Source: Fumia xinanensis (GTDB lineage Bacteria; Bacillota; Clostridia; Oscillospirales; Ruminococcaceae). Taken from it: DNA of 64,000 nucleotides. The DNA is taken from positions 806,001 to 870,000 of the forward strand of contig NZ_JACRSV010000001.1 in the NCBI RefSeq assembly GCF_014384905.1. Reading direction: 5' to 3'. The notes under the pieces were generated by a model. That model was not told the DNA's origin and did no database searches. It saw nothing but the letters and a program-made list of their open reading frames with translations. This document shows positions 7,284 through 15,000 of this stretch, in pieces. Position numbers and translations under genes: made by a program. Within the stretch, counting starts at the first letter, position 1; every line of letters starts with the position of its first letter.

Positions 7284-7456
7284 TTGACTTTTTATGCAAT
7301 GATGTTATAATATGATCAATCTTAATTGCAGAATACTGTGTCACCCTCTGTTCCGGATTTGCAAATTGTCCGACCAAAAACAACAATTTGACCAATCGGA
7401 AAACAGCAAGAATTAACACCGGAATTGTCTGCAAAAAGATGGTTCCGGTGTTTTTT
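7284..7456 (+). ncRNA. Candidate small RNA with its own promoter and terminator
   Basis: TTGACT (7284-7289), 16-base spacer, TATAAT (7306-7311) form a good promoter. About 100 bases later a terminator follows: stem ACACCGGAA / TTCCGGTGT (7416-7424 and 7443-7451) and six T. No open reading frame with an RBS lies between. The predicted transcript would be ~140 nt from about 7318. The sequence matches no RNA family I can recall. It might instead be an untranslated remnant of a deleted gene. Confidence 0.5.
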
Positions 7457-7627
7457 ATTTCTGCAAAAAAGGTTCTCAAGCCCCCAAAGCCGCCTTTTTA
7501 ATCCGAAAAGCGTCTATGAAAAATGTATATAAAACTGGCATTTTATAACGATATTTTTTCTGTCGTTTTTAGATTAGACAAACCAACATTTTTCGATTAG
7601 ACAATAACACTTTTCAACAAATTACAA

Positions 7628-7670
7628 AGGGTGTTTTACCGTTCATTCCTCTATGAGCGGAAAGCGCCCT
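7628..7670 (+). terminator. Long hairpin upstream of the methyltransferase gene
   Basis: AGGGTGTTTTACCGTTCAT pairs with ATGAGCGGAAAGCGCCCT, using several G-U pairs, followed by CTTTATTTT. It ends about 22 bases before the methyltransferase ATG, so it is either a terminator for upstream transcription or a leader attenuator. Confidence 0.5.
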
Positions 7671-7692
7671 CTTTATTTTGCGAGGTCATAAC

Positions 7693-8766
7693 ATGGTTAC
7701 ATATGCAATTTTGGCGAATCCTGGACACAACCGGGTGTATTTCGATGCTTCGAAGGAGCTTTCCCTGGCAGAACTAACGATTGCGGCGAATGCATTTTCC
7801 ACTTCCTGTAAAAACTTTCGCTGTGAAGACATAGCGGAAGTTCCTTATTATATGTTAGACGCGGAGGAGACTCTCACCCGCCGGGAAATGGGAATTTTAT
7901 CCCGCCTCTCTTTCTGCTACGCAATTTTTACGGTAGAGGCATGCGGAGAAGCCCAGAAAGTGCTTCACCCTGTCTCCAAAGTTGATGCCGCGTTCTTTAA
8001 CCCCAGTATCAGCACCATTTTGAAATACAGTGGCAAGACCAATGAGCTTTTTACCCGTACTATGCTCAACGCAGCACTTTATTCCAGCAGTTTTGCGGGA
8101 GAAAATGGACAATTTCGGCTTTTAGATCCAATTTCAGGCAAGGGGACTACTTTGTACGAGGGACTCATATGTGGATTCGATGTTTCCGGCGTAGAAATTG
8201 GAGAGAAAACGGTACATGAGGCCAGCGTTTATTTCAAGAAGTTTCTCGAGTCAGAAAAATGGAAACACAGCCATAGTATCGAGAAACTCAGCGGAGAAAA
8301 TAAATCTTATCAGGCGAAGGTTCACCGTTTTGAATTTGCCTCTACAAAAGAGGAATGGAAGAACCCAGACAAGTTGCGGCATCTCACTATGGTAGCAGGG
8401 GATTCCCGGTTTACCGATCGGTACTTCAAAAAAAATAGTTTTCATATGATTGTAGGGGATCTGCCTTATGGCGTCGCCCATGGCAACGTGGCTGGGGACT
8501 GGAAGTCCGCTGACGGAAAAACTTCTGGATCGCTTACCCGCAATCCCAAAGAACTAATTTGTGCCTGTCTGCCGGCCTGGTGGAAGGTGCTGAAACAGGG
8601 CGGGGTATTGGCTCTTTCTTGGAACGCCTTTGTACTGCCTAAAAAAGAGATGGCTGGAGCGGTTGAGAAAAATGGATTTACTGTTTTGGCTGGCGGGCCC
8701 TATGACAAGTTTGAGCACCGGGTGGATCAGGCCATTAAACGGGATATCTTGATAGCGCGGAAATAG
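7693..8766 (+). CDS. SAM-dependent methyltransferase, TRM11/RsmD-like
   Basis: 357 residues from the ATG at 7693 (GAGGT upstream; an in-frame TTG at 7678 is less likely). The C-terminal Rossmann domain shows the SAM motif LLDPISGKGTTLYEGL near residue 150 and the catalytic motif GDLPYG near residue 260, the (D/N)PPY-type signature of N-methyltransferases acting on amino groups of bases. The N-terminal ~120 residues, LANPGHNRVYF onward, resemble the THUMP-less TRM11-like group. The target, tRNA or rRNA guanine or adenine, cannot be read from sequence. It stands alone, preceded by a long hairpin. Confidence 0.8.
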   Translation: MVTYAILANPGHNRVYFDASKELSLAELTIAANAFSTSCKNFRCEDIAEVPYYMLDAEETLTRREMGILSRLSFCYAIFTVEACGEAQKVLHPVSKVDAAFFNPSISTILKYSGKTNELFTRTMLNAALYSSSFAGENGQFRLLDPISGKGTTLYEGLICGFDVSGVEIGEKTVHEASVYFKKFLESEKWKHSHSIEKLSGENKSYQAKVHRFEFASTKEEWKNPDKLRHLTMVAGDSRFTDRYFKKNSFHMIVGDLPYGVAHGNVAGDWKSADGKTSGSLTRNPKELICACLPAWWKVLKQGGVLALSWNAFVLPKKEMAGAVEKNGFTVLAGGPYDKFEHRVDQAIKRDILIARK

Positions 8767-9146
8767 TCGGCTTTACTGGAAGACATAAGAACAAAAAGCC
8801 GATATATTTCCATAATAGTAGGAGCATTTTCGACAAAATAAGTCAATAATATTTGTTATAATACCAAATGTGATAAAATTTTTAAAGCTGTCTGCATCTT
8901 AAATGCGGGCGGCTTTTTTATTGCAGACAGTGAAATGACATACTTTTCCTTGGTCGTAGCACAAAACAGCAGAGATAGTTTTGGAAGTAATCGACTACAA
9001 TCGCTGAAACGAAAGTACCTGCACCTAAAAAATTTAATCAGGCGACCCTTTCATCCCATCACATCATATTGAGAAACAAGCAGTAATCATCTTCTTTCTC
9101 TTACCTGAATACACTGTATGGAAATTTGATTATCGGAGGTTTTTTA
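8767..9146 (+). other. Intergenic region without a gene
   Basis: 380 bases between the methyltransferase and superoxide dismutase genes. Apart from the hairpin at 8884-8919 and an isolated TATAAT at 8857-8862 with no matching -35, nothing recognisable is present. Confidence 0.6.
8884..8919 (+). terminator. Rho-independent terminator
   Basis: Stem AAAGCTGTCTGCAT / ATGCGGGCGGCTTT followed by a T run. Probably ends the methyltransferase transcript, 118 bases after its stop. Confidence 0.75.
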
Positions 9147-9773
9147 ATGAATGTCATCGCAGATCCGGCCCACTATCCGTTTCCTTTGATGCTGCTTCCA
9201 TATCCTTATGAAGCGCTTAGCCCTCATATCGATCCTTGCACCCTTCATTTTCATCATGACCGGCACCTGAAAACCTATGTAGAAAATCTCAATAAAACTT
9301 TGGCCCCCTATCCTGATTTGCACGATTGGACCTTGTACCAGCTCCTAACACATCTGGAAAAGCTGCCACCTCAAATTCAAAAGAGTGTGCGAAATAACGG
9401 CGGCGGTGTTTTTAACCATCAGTTATATTTTGATTCAATGACGGGTGTTGAGACAAAACCGGGTTCAGTTCTGCTGCAAGCGTTTGAAAATTCCTTTGGT
9501 TCTTTTGGGGAATGGAAAAGTAAAATGACGGAGGCGGCGACCTCGGTATTTGGTTCGGGGTACGCCTGGCTTATTTCCAACGACGATGGCACTTTGAGGA
9601 TTGTCACAACCCCGAACCAGGATACACCGCTTCCTCTGCGTCCTCTGCTTTTAATTGATGTCTGGGAGCATGCTTACTACCTACAGTATCAGAACTTGCG
9701 GGCGGAGTATATCAAAAATTGGTTTTGTGTCATTGATTGGGATAAAGTGGAGGACCGTTATCTGGGAAGATAA
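9147..9773 (+). CDS. Superoxide dismutase, Fe/Mn family
   Basis: 208 residues from the ATG at 9147, seven bases after GGAGGT. All metal ligands are visible: His in LHFHHDRHLKTYV near residue 32, His in GGGVFNHQLYF near 90, and Asp/His in DVWEHAYYLQY near 170. NNGGGVFNH is a family hallmark. It dismutates superoxide in the cytoplasm. Whether it uses Fe or Mn is not clear. The N-terminal segment ahead of the fold is slightly longer than usual. Stands alone. Confidence 0.93.
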   Translation: MNVIADPAHYPFPLMLLPYPYEALSPHIDPCTLHFHHDRHLKTYVENLNKTLAPYPDLHDWTLYQLLTHLEKLPPQIQKSVRNNGGGVFNHQLYFDSMTGVETKPGSVLLQAFENSFGSFGEWKSKMTEAATSVFGSGYAWLISNDDGTLRIVTTPNQDTPLPLRPLLLIDVWEHAYYLQYQNLRAEYIKNWFCVIDWDKVEDRYLGR

Positions 9774-9904
9774 CCTTATTCCAAAGCGGTGAACATCCGT
9801 TGCAATAAAAACGTTTTTACGATATGCAGCAAATTATGGGGAGACGATAACCTGTATGTAATAAAAATCAGGTTTGGTGGAAAACTATTGCCGAGGTGAT
9901 AGCA

Positions 9905-10033
9905 TTGGCGAAAAAGGGTATGAAACGGCCGGAGATTGACCACGGGCCGAGAAACGATGTCGATCCTGTACCGGAAATTCAGGGCCGCGCAAAAACCACT
10001 AAAGAAAAAGCCAAACCCATAACAGAAAAATAG
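9905..10033 (+). CDS. Small hydrophilic protein, 42 residues
   Basis: TTG start five bases after GAGGTGA. Highly polar, Lys/Pro/Glu-rich (KRPEIDHGPRNDVDPVPEI), no hydrophobic core, probably disordered. It is followed 9 nt later by a second protein of the same kind. The pair resembles tiny spore-core or coat-associated proteins of Firmicutes in composition only; identity unknown. Confidence 0.6.
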   Translation: MAKKGMKRPEIDHGPRNDVDPVPEIQGRAKTTKEKAKPITEK

Positions 10034-10042
10034 AGGTGCAAA

Positions 10043-10180
10043 ATGGGAAAGAAAATCCAAAACGACCATAAGCCGCAACGGATGAAAGTCGTGGATCACG
10101 AAACATCCACGACCAGTCAAAACCAAAATCAAAACCATAATACCCACAAAGAGTCCATGGGACCGAATACCAAAAGATAG
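10043..10180 (+). CDS. Small Asn/His/Gln-rich protein, 45 residues
   Basis: ATG preceded by AGAGGTG. The sequence is polar with a QNQNQNHNTHKES stretch and ends GPNTKR. Likely disordered. Cotranscribed with the preceding 42-residue gene and followed by a strong terminator. Resembles small spore-associated proteins by composition; unproven. Confidence 0.6.
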   Translation: MGKKIQNDHKPQRMKVVDHETSTTSQNQNQNHNTHKESMGPNTKR

Positions 10181-10195
10181 AGAATTGCTGAAATT

Positions 10196-10237
10196 AAACC
10201 TGCCCTGATGCTATCAGAGCAGGTTTTTGTATTTTTT
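10196..10237. terminator. Bidirectional terminator
   Basis: AAACCTGCCCTGAT / ATCAGAGCAGGTTT with a 3-base loop and one mismatch, then TTGTATTTTTT. Sits between the plus-strand small genes and the convergent HxlR gene. Confidence 0.9.
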
Positions 10238-10247
10238 CAATCGGTTC

Positions 10248-10583
10248 TTACAGACGATTTTTTACAATTTTTTGGTACTCGCTGCCCCAGTCCGCCATAG
10301 TGTCCAAAATCGGGCGCATGGATTCCCCCAGTGCAGAGAGGGCGTATTCCACCCTCGGCGGCACTTCCGCATAGACTGTGCGGGTGACGAGGCCATCTTT
10401 TTCCATGGAACGCAGGCTGTCAGTGAGCACCTTTTGGCTAATGCCAGCAAGAGATTTTTGCAGCTCGTTGAATCGCCACGGACGTTCCAACAAATTGCGT
10501 ATAATTAAAAGCTTCCACTTATTTCCGATGAGCTGGACGGTGGTCGCTACTGGGCATGCGGGCAGTTCCTCTTTCGAAATCAT
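10248..10583 (-). CDS. HxlR-family transcriptional regulator
   Basis: 111 residues. Winged-helix pattern of the HxlR/YodB family: CPVATTVQLIGNKWKLLI at the start with the conserved N-terminal Cys (residue 10), then RFNELQKSLAGISQKVLTD as the recognition region and RTVYAEVPPRVEYALS as the wing. In family members the single Cys often senses electrophiles or oxidants. Its neighbours, SOD and an ADP-ribosylation pair, fit a stress role, but its target cannot be assigned. Monocistronic. Confidence 0.92.
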   Translation of the reverse strand: MISKEELPACPVATTVQLIGNKWKLLIIRNLLERPWRFNELQKSLAGISQKVLTDSLRSMEKDGLVTRTVYAEVPPRVEYALSALGESMRPILDTMADWGSEYQKIVKNRL

Positions 10584-10807
10584 CCAAATTTTCTCCTTTT
10601 TGCTATACTTTCAAATAGAAAATTACATCTATATTGTAGTGCAGCATTCCTTTACTGTCAACAACATAAAAATTTTACTCAAAACATTCCAAAATTCCTA
10701 AAGTCACAAAAAAGTAACAGACCAAAGGAAAAAGTGCCTGCTTGCCAGACAGAAAAAACGATGTACAATGATATTGGAAAAACGGCCAATATGACGGTGG
10801 CATTAAA
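10584..10807. promoter_or_regulatory. Divergent control region of HxlR and macrodomain units
   Basis: On the plus strand TTGCCA (10742-10747), 16 bases, TACAAT (10764-10769) form a plausible promoter for the macrodomain/SirTM operon. The remainder is AT-rich with no gene. HxlR binding here is possible, but no clear operator palindrome is seen. Confidence 0.6.
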
Positions 10808-10963
10808 ATGTATCCAAAGTCTGTAGACACGAAGCTAATGTCTTCAGAGATAGAGCAAAGGTGCTCGGAGAGAAACCAGCGGCTCCGGCCGGAGCCCTAT
10901 CCCGTCAGGCAGTTTATAAAGAAAGTAGAAGAAGAGAAGACTAAATGGATCGCATTGGGATGA
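10808..10963 (+). CDS. Small ORF ahead of the macrodomain gene
   Basis: 51 codons from ATG, basic and polar (MYPKSVDTKLMSSEIEQRCS), overlapping the macrodomain start by 19 bases in another frame. The RBS (ACGGTGG) is mediocre. The even length and coupling to the next start favour a real gene, but no family is recognised. It could be a target or cofactor of the ADP-ribosylation pair, by analogy with known SirTM operons that encode their substrate, but nothing in it resembles GcvH. Confidence 0.4.
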   Translation: MYPKSVDTKLMSSEIEQRCSERNQRLRPEPYPVRQFIKKVEEEKTKWIALG

Positions 10964-11733
10964 TAAGGACATTAATTGCCTTACTACTTTATGAGATGCC
11001 CCAATATCGGGATTTTGCAGAGCGATGGGAACAGGATGAAGCCTCTCAGCGTCGGCTGCTGCGTTCTCTGATGAATCTGCGTCCTCCTATGCCTCTTGAC
11101 AGCGGATTCCTTGCCCTTCAGGACGAGTTGCTGCAAGCGGAGCAGAAGGATCAGGAGATTATAGATGCAATGATGCTTCCCACTATTTCCGGCCCCAACC
11201 TGGCGCTTTGGCGGGGCGATATCACCCGCTTGCATGCAGACGCAATTGTCAATGCGGCGAACAGCGAACTCCTCGGCTGTTTTTGCCCTTGCCACGGCTG
11301 TGTGGACAATGCGATTCACTCGGCGGCAGGTCTCCAGCTCCGCGAGGAATGTTATATAATCATGAAGCGTTTGGGACACCAAGAACCGGTTGGACAGGCA
11401 AAAATCACATCGGGATACAACCTTCCGTGCAGGTATGTTATCCACACGGTGGGGCCGGTAGTGATTGGACGGGTAACGGCACTCCACTCCCGGCAGTTAG
11501 AGTCCTGTTATCGAAAATGTATGGAATTAGCAGAGCAAAAGGGGATTCGCTCCATTGCTTTCCCCTGTATTTCAACGGGGGAATACCATTTTCCGAGAGA
11601 AAAAGCGGCCCAAATTGCTGTTCACACGGTAAGGGATTTTATACAGTACTCCCAAAATGAAATCAAGGTGATTTTTAATGTCTTTACAGAGCGAGACGAA
11701 ACAATCTATCAAAAAATCTTTGACCGCGAGTGA
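10945..11733 (+). CDS. Protein-ADP-ribose hydrolase, zinc-containing macrodomain
   Basis: 262 residues. An N-terminal ~75-residue helical extension precedes a macrodomain with WRGDITRLHADAIVNAANS and LGCFCPCHGCVDNAIHSAAG. The Cys/His cluster is typical of the zinc-dependent macrodomains paired with SirTM sirtuins, which remove mono-ADP-ribose from proteins. The substrate loop IHTVGP and the later CISTGEYHFP are also conserved. The 3' end overlaps the SirTM gene by 56 bases, so the two are translationally linked: one enzyme writes and the other erases ADP-ribose. Confidence 0.93.
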   Translation: MDRIGMIRTLIALLLYEMPQYRDFAERWEQDEASQRRLLRSLMNLRPPMPLDSGFLALQDELLQAEQKDQEIIDAMMLPTISGPNLALWRGDITRLHADAIVNAANSELLGCFCPCHGCVDNAIHSAAGLQLREECYIIMKRLGHQEPVGQAKITSGYNLPCRYVIHTVGPVVIGRVTALHSRQLESCYRKCMELAEQKGIRSIAFPCISTGEYHFPREKAAQIAVHTVRDFIQYSQNEIKVIFNVFTERDETIYQKIFDRE

Positions 11734-12580
11734 AATCCGACTCAAACAAGAAATTGACGCGGCGGACGCTATTGTAATCGGCGCGGGAGCAGGCCTTTCC
11801 GCATCCGCGGGCTTTGCCTATTCTGGAGAGCGGTTTGAGAAGTATTTTGCTGATTTTTCCAAAGCTTATGGTTTTCATGATATGTACAGCGGAGGTTTTT
11901 ATCCCTATGAGACGCTGGAAGAATACTGGGCATATTGGAGTCGATATGTGGTCCTCAATCGGTATCAGGATGCACCAAAGCCAGTGTATGAAGATTTATT
12001 GAAGCTAATCGGGGATACCAACTATTTTATCATTACCACCAATGTGGATCATTGCTTTCAGAAGGCCGGCTTTGACAAAAAACGGCTCTTCTGCACCCAG
12101 GGAGACTATGGTTTATTTCAATGTGCTACTCCTTGTCATCATAAAACATATGACAATGAAATCGTGATAAAACGTATGGCATCGGAGCAAAGGAAGCAAC
12201 GTATTCCGTCTGGGCTTATCCCCAGGTGCCCAGTATGCGGAAAACCCATGACGATGAATCTACGGATAGACAGCCGTTTTGTGGAAGATGAGGAGTGGCA
12301 CAGCGCCGTAAAGCGGTATGATGATTTTATCCGCCAATGTGAAAATCGGCATATCCTATTTTGGGAGTTAGGTGTCGGTTACAACACTCCGGGTATCATC
12401 AAATACCCCTTTTGGCAGATGGCTTTTCACAATTCGAAATCTGTTTACGCCTGCCTCAATTCCGGTGAAATTGACTGCCCCAGCGGACTAAAACAGCAAT
12501 CGATTTGTATCAGAGAAGATATCGGCACTGTACTGATGCGGCTATTGTGCCAAAAAGGAAAAGAGCCTTTCCGGAAATAA
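11678..12580 (+). CDS. SirTM-class sirtuin, protein ADP-ribosyltransferase
   Basis: 300 residues, ATG after AAGGTGA. NAD-binding GAGAGLSASAGF near residue 36, TTNVDH near 118, and TQGDYG where classical sirtuins have the catalytic His. Gln replacing His, with the Asn, is the signature of the macrodomain-linked SirTM class, which ADP-ribosylates rather than deacetylates. A CHHK...CPVCG zinc site is also present. Known operons add a lipoylated GcvH-like substrate and a lipoate ligase. Neither is present here, so the target may be encoded elsewhere. Confidence 0.93.
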   Translation: MSLQSETKQSIKKSLTASEIRLKQEIDAADAIVIGAGAGLSASAGFAYSGERFEKYFADFSKAYGFHDMYSGGFYPYETLEEYWAYWSRYVVLNRYQDAPKPVYEDLLKLIGDTNYFIITTNVDHCFQKAGFDKKRLFCTQGDYGLFQCATPCHHKTYDNEIVIKRMASEQRKQRIPSGLIPRCPVCGKPMTMNLRIDSRFVEDEEWHSAVKRYDDFIRQCENRHILFWELGVGYNTPGIIKYPFWQMAFHNSKSVYACLNSGEIDCPSGLKQQSICIREDIGTVLMRLLCQKGKEPFRK

Positions 12581-12598
12581 CCGGCTATGCTCTTTTTC
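12558..12598 (+). terminator. Terminator overlapping the SirTM stop
   Basis: GAAAAGAGC / GCTCTTTTTC outer stem with an inner CCGG/CCGG pair; T run on the 3' side. Confidence 0.75.
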
Positions 12599-12707
12599 AA
12601 GCTGCTATGGATGAAAGAGCTATGAGCGATGATATTCTGTGGAAAAATACTCATCATAGCGATGAAGCTAATATAATTTAGTTGAATTCACAACAACTAA
12701 TAAGTTA

Positions 12708-12735
12708 TTGAATTAATGGCTCTTCCAGATATAAT
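12708..12735 (+). promoter_or_regulatory. Promoter of the split XRE-TPR gene
   Basis: TTGAAT, 16-base spacer, TATAAT; 36 bases upstream of the ATG, with AGGAGGG as RBS. Confidence 0.75.
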
Positions 12736-12770
12736 ATTCATATAGAATTCAGATTTAAAGGAGGGCCATT

Positions 12771-12902
12771 ATGTTGCATTTATCGGAAAACCTAAAGAGA
12801 TATCGCATACTTAAAAATTTGACGCAGGAAGACGTTGCAGAGTATCTCAGAGTTACGCCGCAGAGTGTTTCCAAATGGGAACGGGGAGTTTCCCATAGTT
12901 AA
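12771..12902 (+). pseudogene. XRE-TPR regulator, 5' fragment (interrupted by the mobile element)
   Basis: 43 codons: LSENLKRYRILKNLTQEDVA and VTPQSVSKWERG form a complete XRE helix-turn-helix, but the frame leaves homology right after WERG and stops in the element. The expected continuation, ESYPDITFLPALANIFE, begins at 27122, 14.2 kb away. Both ends carry the same 10-bp repeat, so the gene was split by insertion of the element. The fragment could still be made from its intact promoter and RBS as a bare HTH peptide. Confidence 0.93.
12877..12886 (+). other. attL core of the mobile element
   Basis: GGGAACGGGG, identical to 27112-27121. It lies inside the WERG codons of the split regulator gene. 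Large serine recombinases of the TnpX/TndX group exchange at a dinucleotide within such a core, often GA, and GA is present here. Confidence 0.9.
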
Positions 12903-12961
12903 AGATACCACACCAAATATGATGAACCCACGCTTATACACTACCAGCTATAATAAACCGC

Positions 12962-12999
12962 AAGGACAGCAATTTGATGATACTGCTGTCCTTTCTTTT
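12962..12999 (+). terminator. Terminator at the left end of the element
   Basis: AAGGACAGCA / TGCTGTCCTT with a 12-base loop, then TCTTTTAT. It would stop transcription entering the element from the split host gene. Confidence 0.85.
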
Positions 13000-13052
13000 A
13001 TAAAATTGCAGTACACATAAAAAAGCTGTAAAATGATGAATATATTTGTCCT

Positions 13053-13085
13053 TGTAACAATTCTCGGACATTTGCCTGTTATACT
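13053..13085 (+). promoter_or_regulatory. Response-regulator promoter with activator-type box
   Basis: TGTAACAATTC then TCGGACATTT (13053-13073), six bases, TATACT (13080-13085). The same two half-boxes precede the exporter unit at 14937-14957 with the same six-base gap to its -10. They occupy the -35 position, as expected for an OmpR-type activator. Confidence 0.8.
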
Positions 13086-13113
13086 ATCTGCAAAAAGCAA
13101 AGGAAGTGAGGAT

Positions 13114-13806
13114 ATGAAGCAGATTTTAATTGTCGAGGACGACAGTTTTTTGAATAAGATGTTAGCCTATAACCTGACCGCAGACGGCTACGGCGTGACT
13201 TCTACTCTAAATGCCAGAACCGCAGCCGACGCCATCCGCCATCGGGAATTTGATTTAGTGCTGTTGGACATTAACCTGCCAGATGGGAACGGTTTTGAGC
13301 TGTGCAAGCTGATAAAGCCCCAGCACCCGGACACCATCGTAATATTCCTGACCGCCAACGATCAGGAGAGCGACCAGATACGGGGCTATGAGGTGGGCGC
13401 GGTGGACTACATCACAAAGCCCTTTGTGATCGGGGCCTTGCAGCGAAAAATCAAAGCCATGTTCGCTATGCTGGAACACCACAAACCGGCCAAGGACATT
13501 TACGACGACGGGCGGCTGTTTCTGGACTTCTCGGAGCAGACGGCGTCCCTAAACGGCAAGCCCCTGACCCTATCCCCGATGGAGTATAAAATGCTGAACC
13601 TGTTCCGCAAAAATCCCCGGCAAGTGCTGACCCGTGGGCAGCTTTTGGAAAAGCTGTGGGATATAGACGAGAGGTTTGTGGACGAACACACCCTGACAAC
13701 CTCCATCAGCCGGATTCGCAGCAAGATTGAATCTGACGGCGGCGCACCCTACATCAAGACTGTTTACGGCATGGGGTATCAATGGACGGGAGGCGAGGCA
13801 AAATGA
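13114..13806 (+). CDS. OmpR-family response regulator
   Basis: 230 residues from ATG 13114 (AAGGAAGTGAGG upstream). Receiver domain MKQILIVEDDSFLNKML with the acidic pair, phospho-acceptor Asp in LVLLDINLPDG, and Lys in YITKPF; then a winged-helix domain ending GMGYQW. The gene overlaps the histidine kinase by four bases (ATGA). The pair sits ahead of an ABC exporter with shared promoter boxes, so it probably activates both its own promoter and the exporter when the cell meets an antimicrobial peptide or envelope stress. The signal itself is inferred. Confidence 0.93.
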   Translation: MKQILIVEDDSFLNKMLAYNLTADGYGVTSTLNARTAADAIRHREFDLVLLDINLPDGNGFELCKLIKPQHPDTIVIFLTANDQESDQIRGYEVGAVDYITKPFVIGALQRKIKAMFAMLEHHKPAKDIYDDGRLFLDFSEQTASLNGKPLTLSPMEYKMLNLFRKNPRQVLTRGQLLEKLWDIDERFVDEHTLTTSISRIRSKIESDGGAPYIKTVYGMGYQWTGGEAK

Positions 13807-14834
13807 AGTTTCAAAACCTCTCGGTAAGGCGGCTGTTTGGCCGGGTGGCAATAGGGCTTGCCCTCTCCATGTCCGGGATCACCATAGCCCTGTTTTTTGT
13901 GACAAAACAGACGGCGGTGCTGCTGACGGGCGGGGCGCTGCTGCTGTGCGCCTTTGTGGGGATTTTTGTACTGACGCAGGCGTTTGGAAAGCGGCTGTCG
14001 CAGTTTACCGCTGACCTGTGCCAGACCTTAGACCACATGATCGCCGGAAATGAAGCGCCCCAGCGGCCAGAGGACAGCGAAACCCAGCTTGCTAGAATCG
14101 GACACCGGCTGGCAAAGCTCTATCAAATCATGCAGGAGAACCGCTGTCTTGTGGATGAGGAACGGCAGGAATTACAGACCCTTGTATCGGATATTTCCCA
14201 TCAGGTGAAAACGCCGGTAAGCAATCTGAAAATGGCGACGGACACCCTGCTGGAAAAGACTATGACCGAGACGGAGCGCACTGACTTTATCCGGGGAATC
14301 CGCAGCCAGACGGATAAACTGGACTTTCTCTTTCAGGCCCTTGTGAAAACCTCCCGGTTGGAAACGGGCGTGATCCAGTTGGACAAGAAACCGGGCCGCC
14401 TTTTTGATACTGTGGCGCAGGCCATGAGTGGGATCGTGTATGCAGCGGAGAAAAAGGAAATTGCCGTGTCCGTGGATTGCCCGGAGGATTTGACCGTTTC
14501 CCATGACAGCAAGTGGACATCCGAAGCCCTCTTTAACCTGCTGGACAATGCGGTGAAGTACACCCCGGCAGGCGGGAAAATCTCTGTGTCGGTGGTGCTG
14601 TGGGAAATGTATGTGGAGATCAAAGTGACCGACACCGGCAAGGGCATTTCCGAAAGCAATCAGGCCGCCATCTTCCGGCGCTTCTATCGTGAGGAAGAAG
14701 TACACGAACAGCAGGGCGTGGGCATTGGCCTGTATCTGACCCGCGAGATCGTAACGCGGCAGGGCGGCTATATCAAAGTGGTTTCGGAGCCGGGCAAGGG
14801 TTCGGAATTTTCTATTATGCTGCCGACTAAATAG
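13803..14834 (+). CDS. Sensor histidine kinase, short-loop (intramembrane-sensing) type
   Basis: 343 residues. Two transmembrane helices at about residues 14-34 and 38-60 are separated by only a few residues (TKQT), so there is almost no extracellular sensor, as in kinases that sense through a partner ABC transporter. Then the H-box SDISHQVKTPVSNLKM with the phosphorylated His, N-box NLLDNAVKYT, and G-boxes DTGKGI and GVGIGLYL. Overlaps the response regulator start-stop. The exporter downstream is the likely partner. Confidence 0.92.
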   Translation: MKFQNLSVRRLFGRVAIGLALSMSGITIALFFVTKQTAVLLTGGALLLCAFVGIFVLTQAFGKRLSQFTADLCQTLDHMIAGNEAPQRPEDSETQLARIGHRLAKLYQIMQENRCLVDEERQELQTLVSDISHQVKTPVSNLKMATDTLLEKTMTETERTDFIRGIRSQTDKLDFLFQALVKTSRLETGVIQLDKKPGRLFDTVAQAMSGIVYAAEKKEIAVSVDCPEDLTVSHDSKWTSEALFNLLDNAVKYTPAGGKISVSVVLWEMYVEIKVTDTGKGISESNQAAIFRRFYREEEVHEQQGVGIGLYLTREIVTRQGGYIKVVSEPGKGSEFSIMLPTK

Positions 14835-14879
14835 AACGCGGCGGACGGCCATTTCCGGCTGCCCGCCGTAAATTTTTTT

Positions 14880-14969
14880 GAAATGTCCGAGCGCTGTAAC
14901 ATTTCACCCCGATTTTCAATGAAATTTTTTGGCCGCTGTAACATTTCGCGGACATTTGGGGTTTACAAT
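14880..14969 (+). promoter_or_regulatory. Exporter-unit promoter with three response-regulator-type half-boxes
   Basis: AAATGTCCGAG and TGTAACATTTC lie at 14881-14905; a second TGTAACATTTC with GCGGACATTT at 14937-14957. Six bases after it is TACAAT (14964-14969). The spacing equals that at 13053-13085. Confidence 0.75.
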
Positions 14970-15000
14970 AGCCTTATCAACAAGAAAGGAGGCGCGTTCT

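Noticed and set aside
8857..8919. Second candidate small RNA at TATAAT 8857
   Set aside because: There is no -35 at a usable distance and the terminator follows after only ~25-60 bases.
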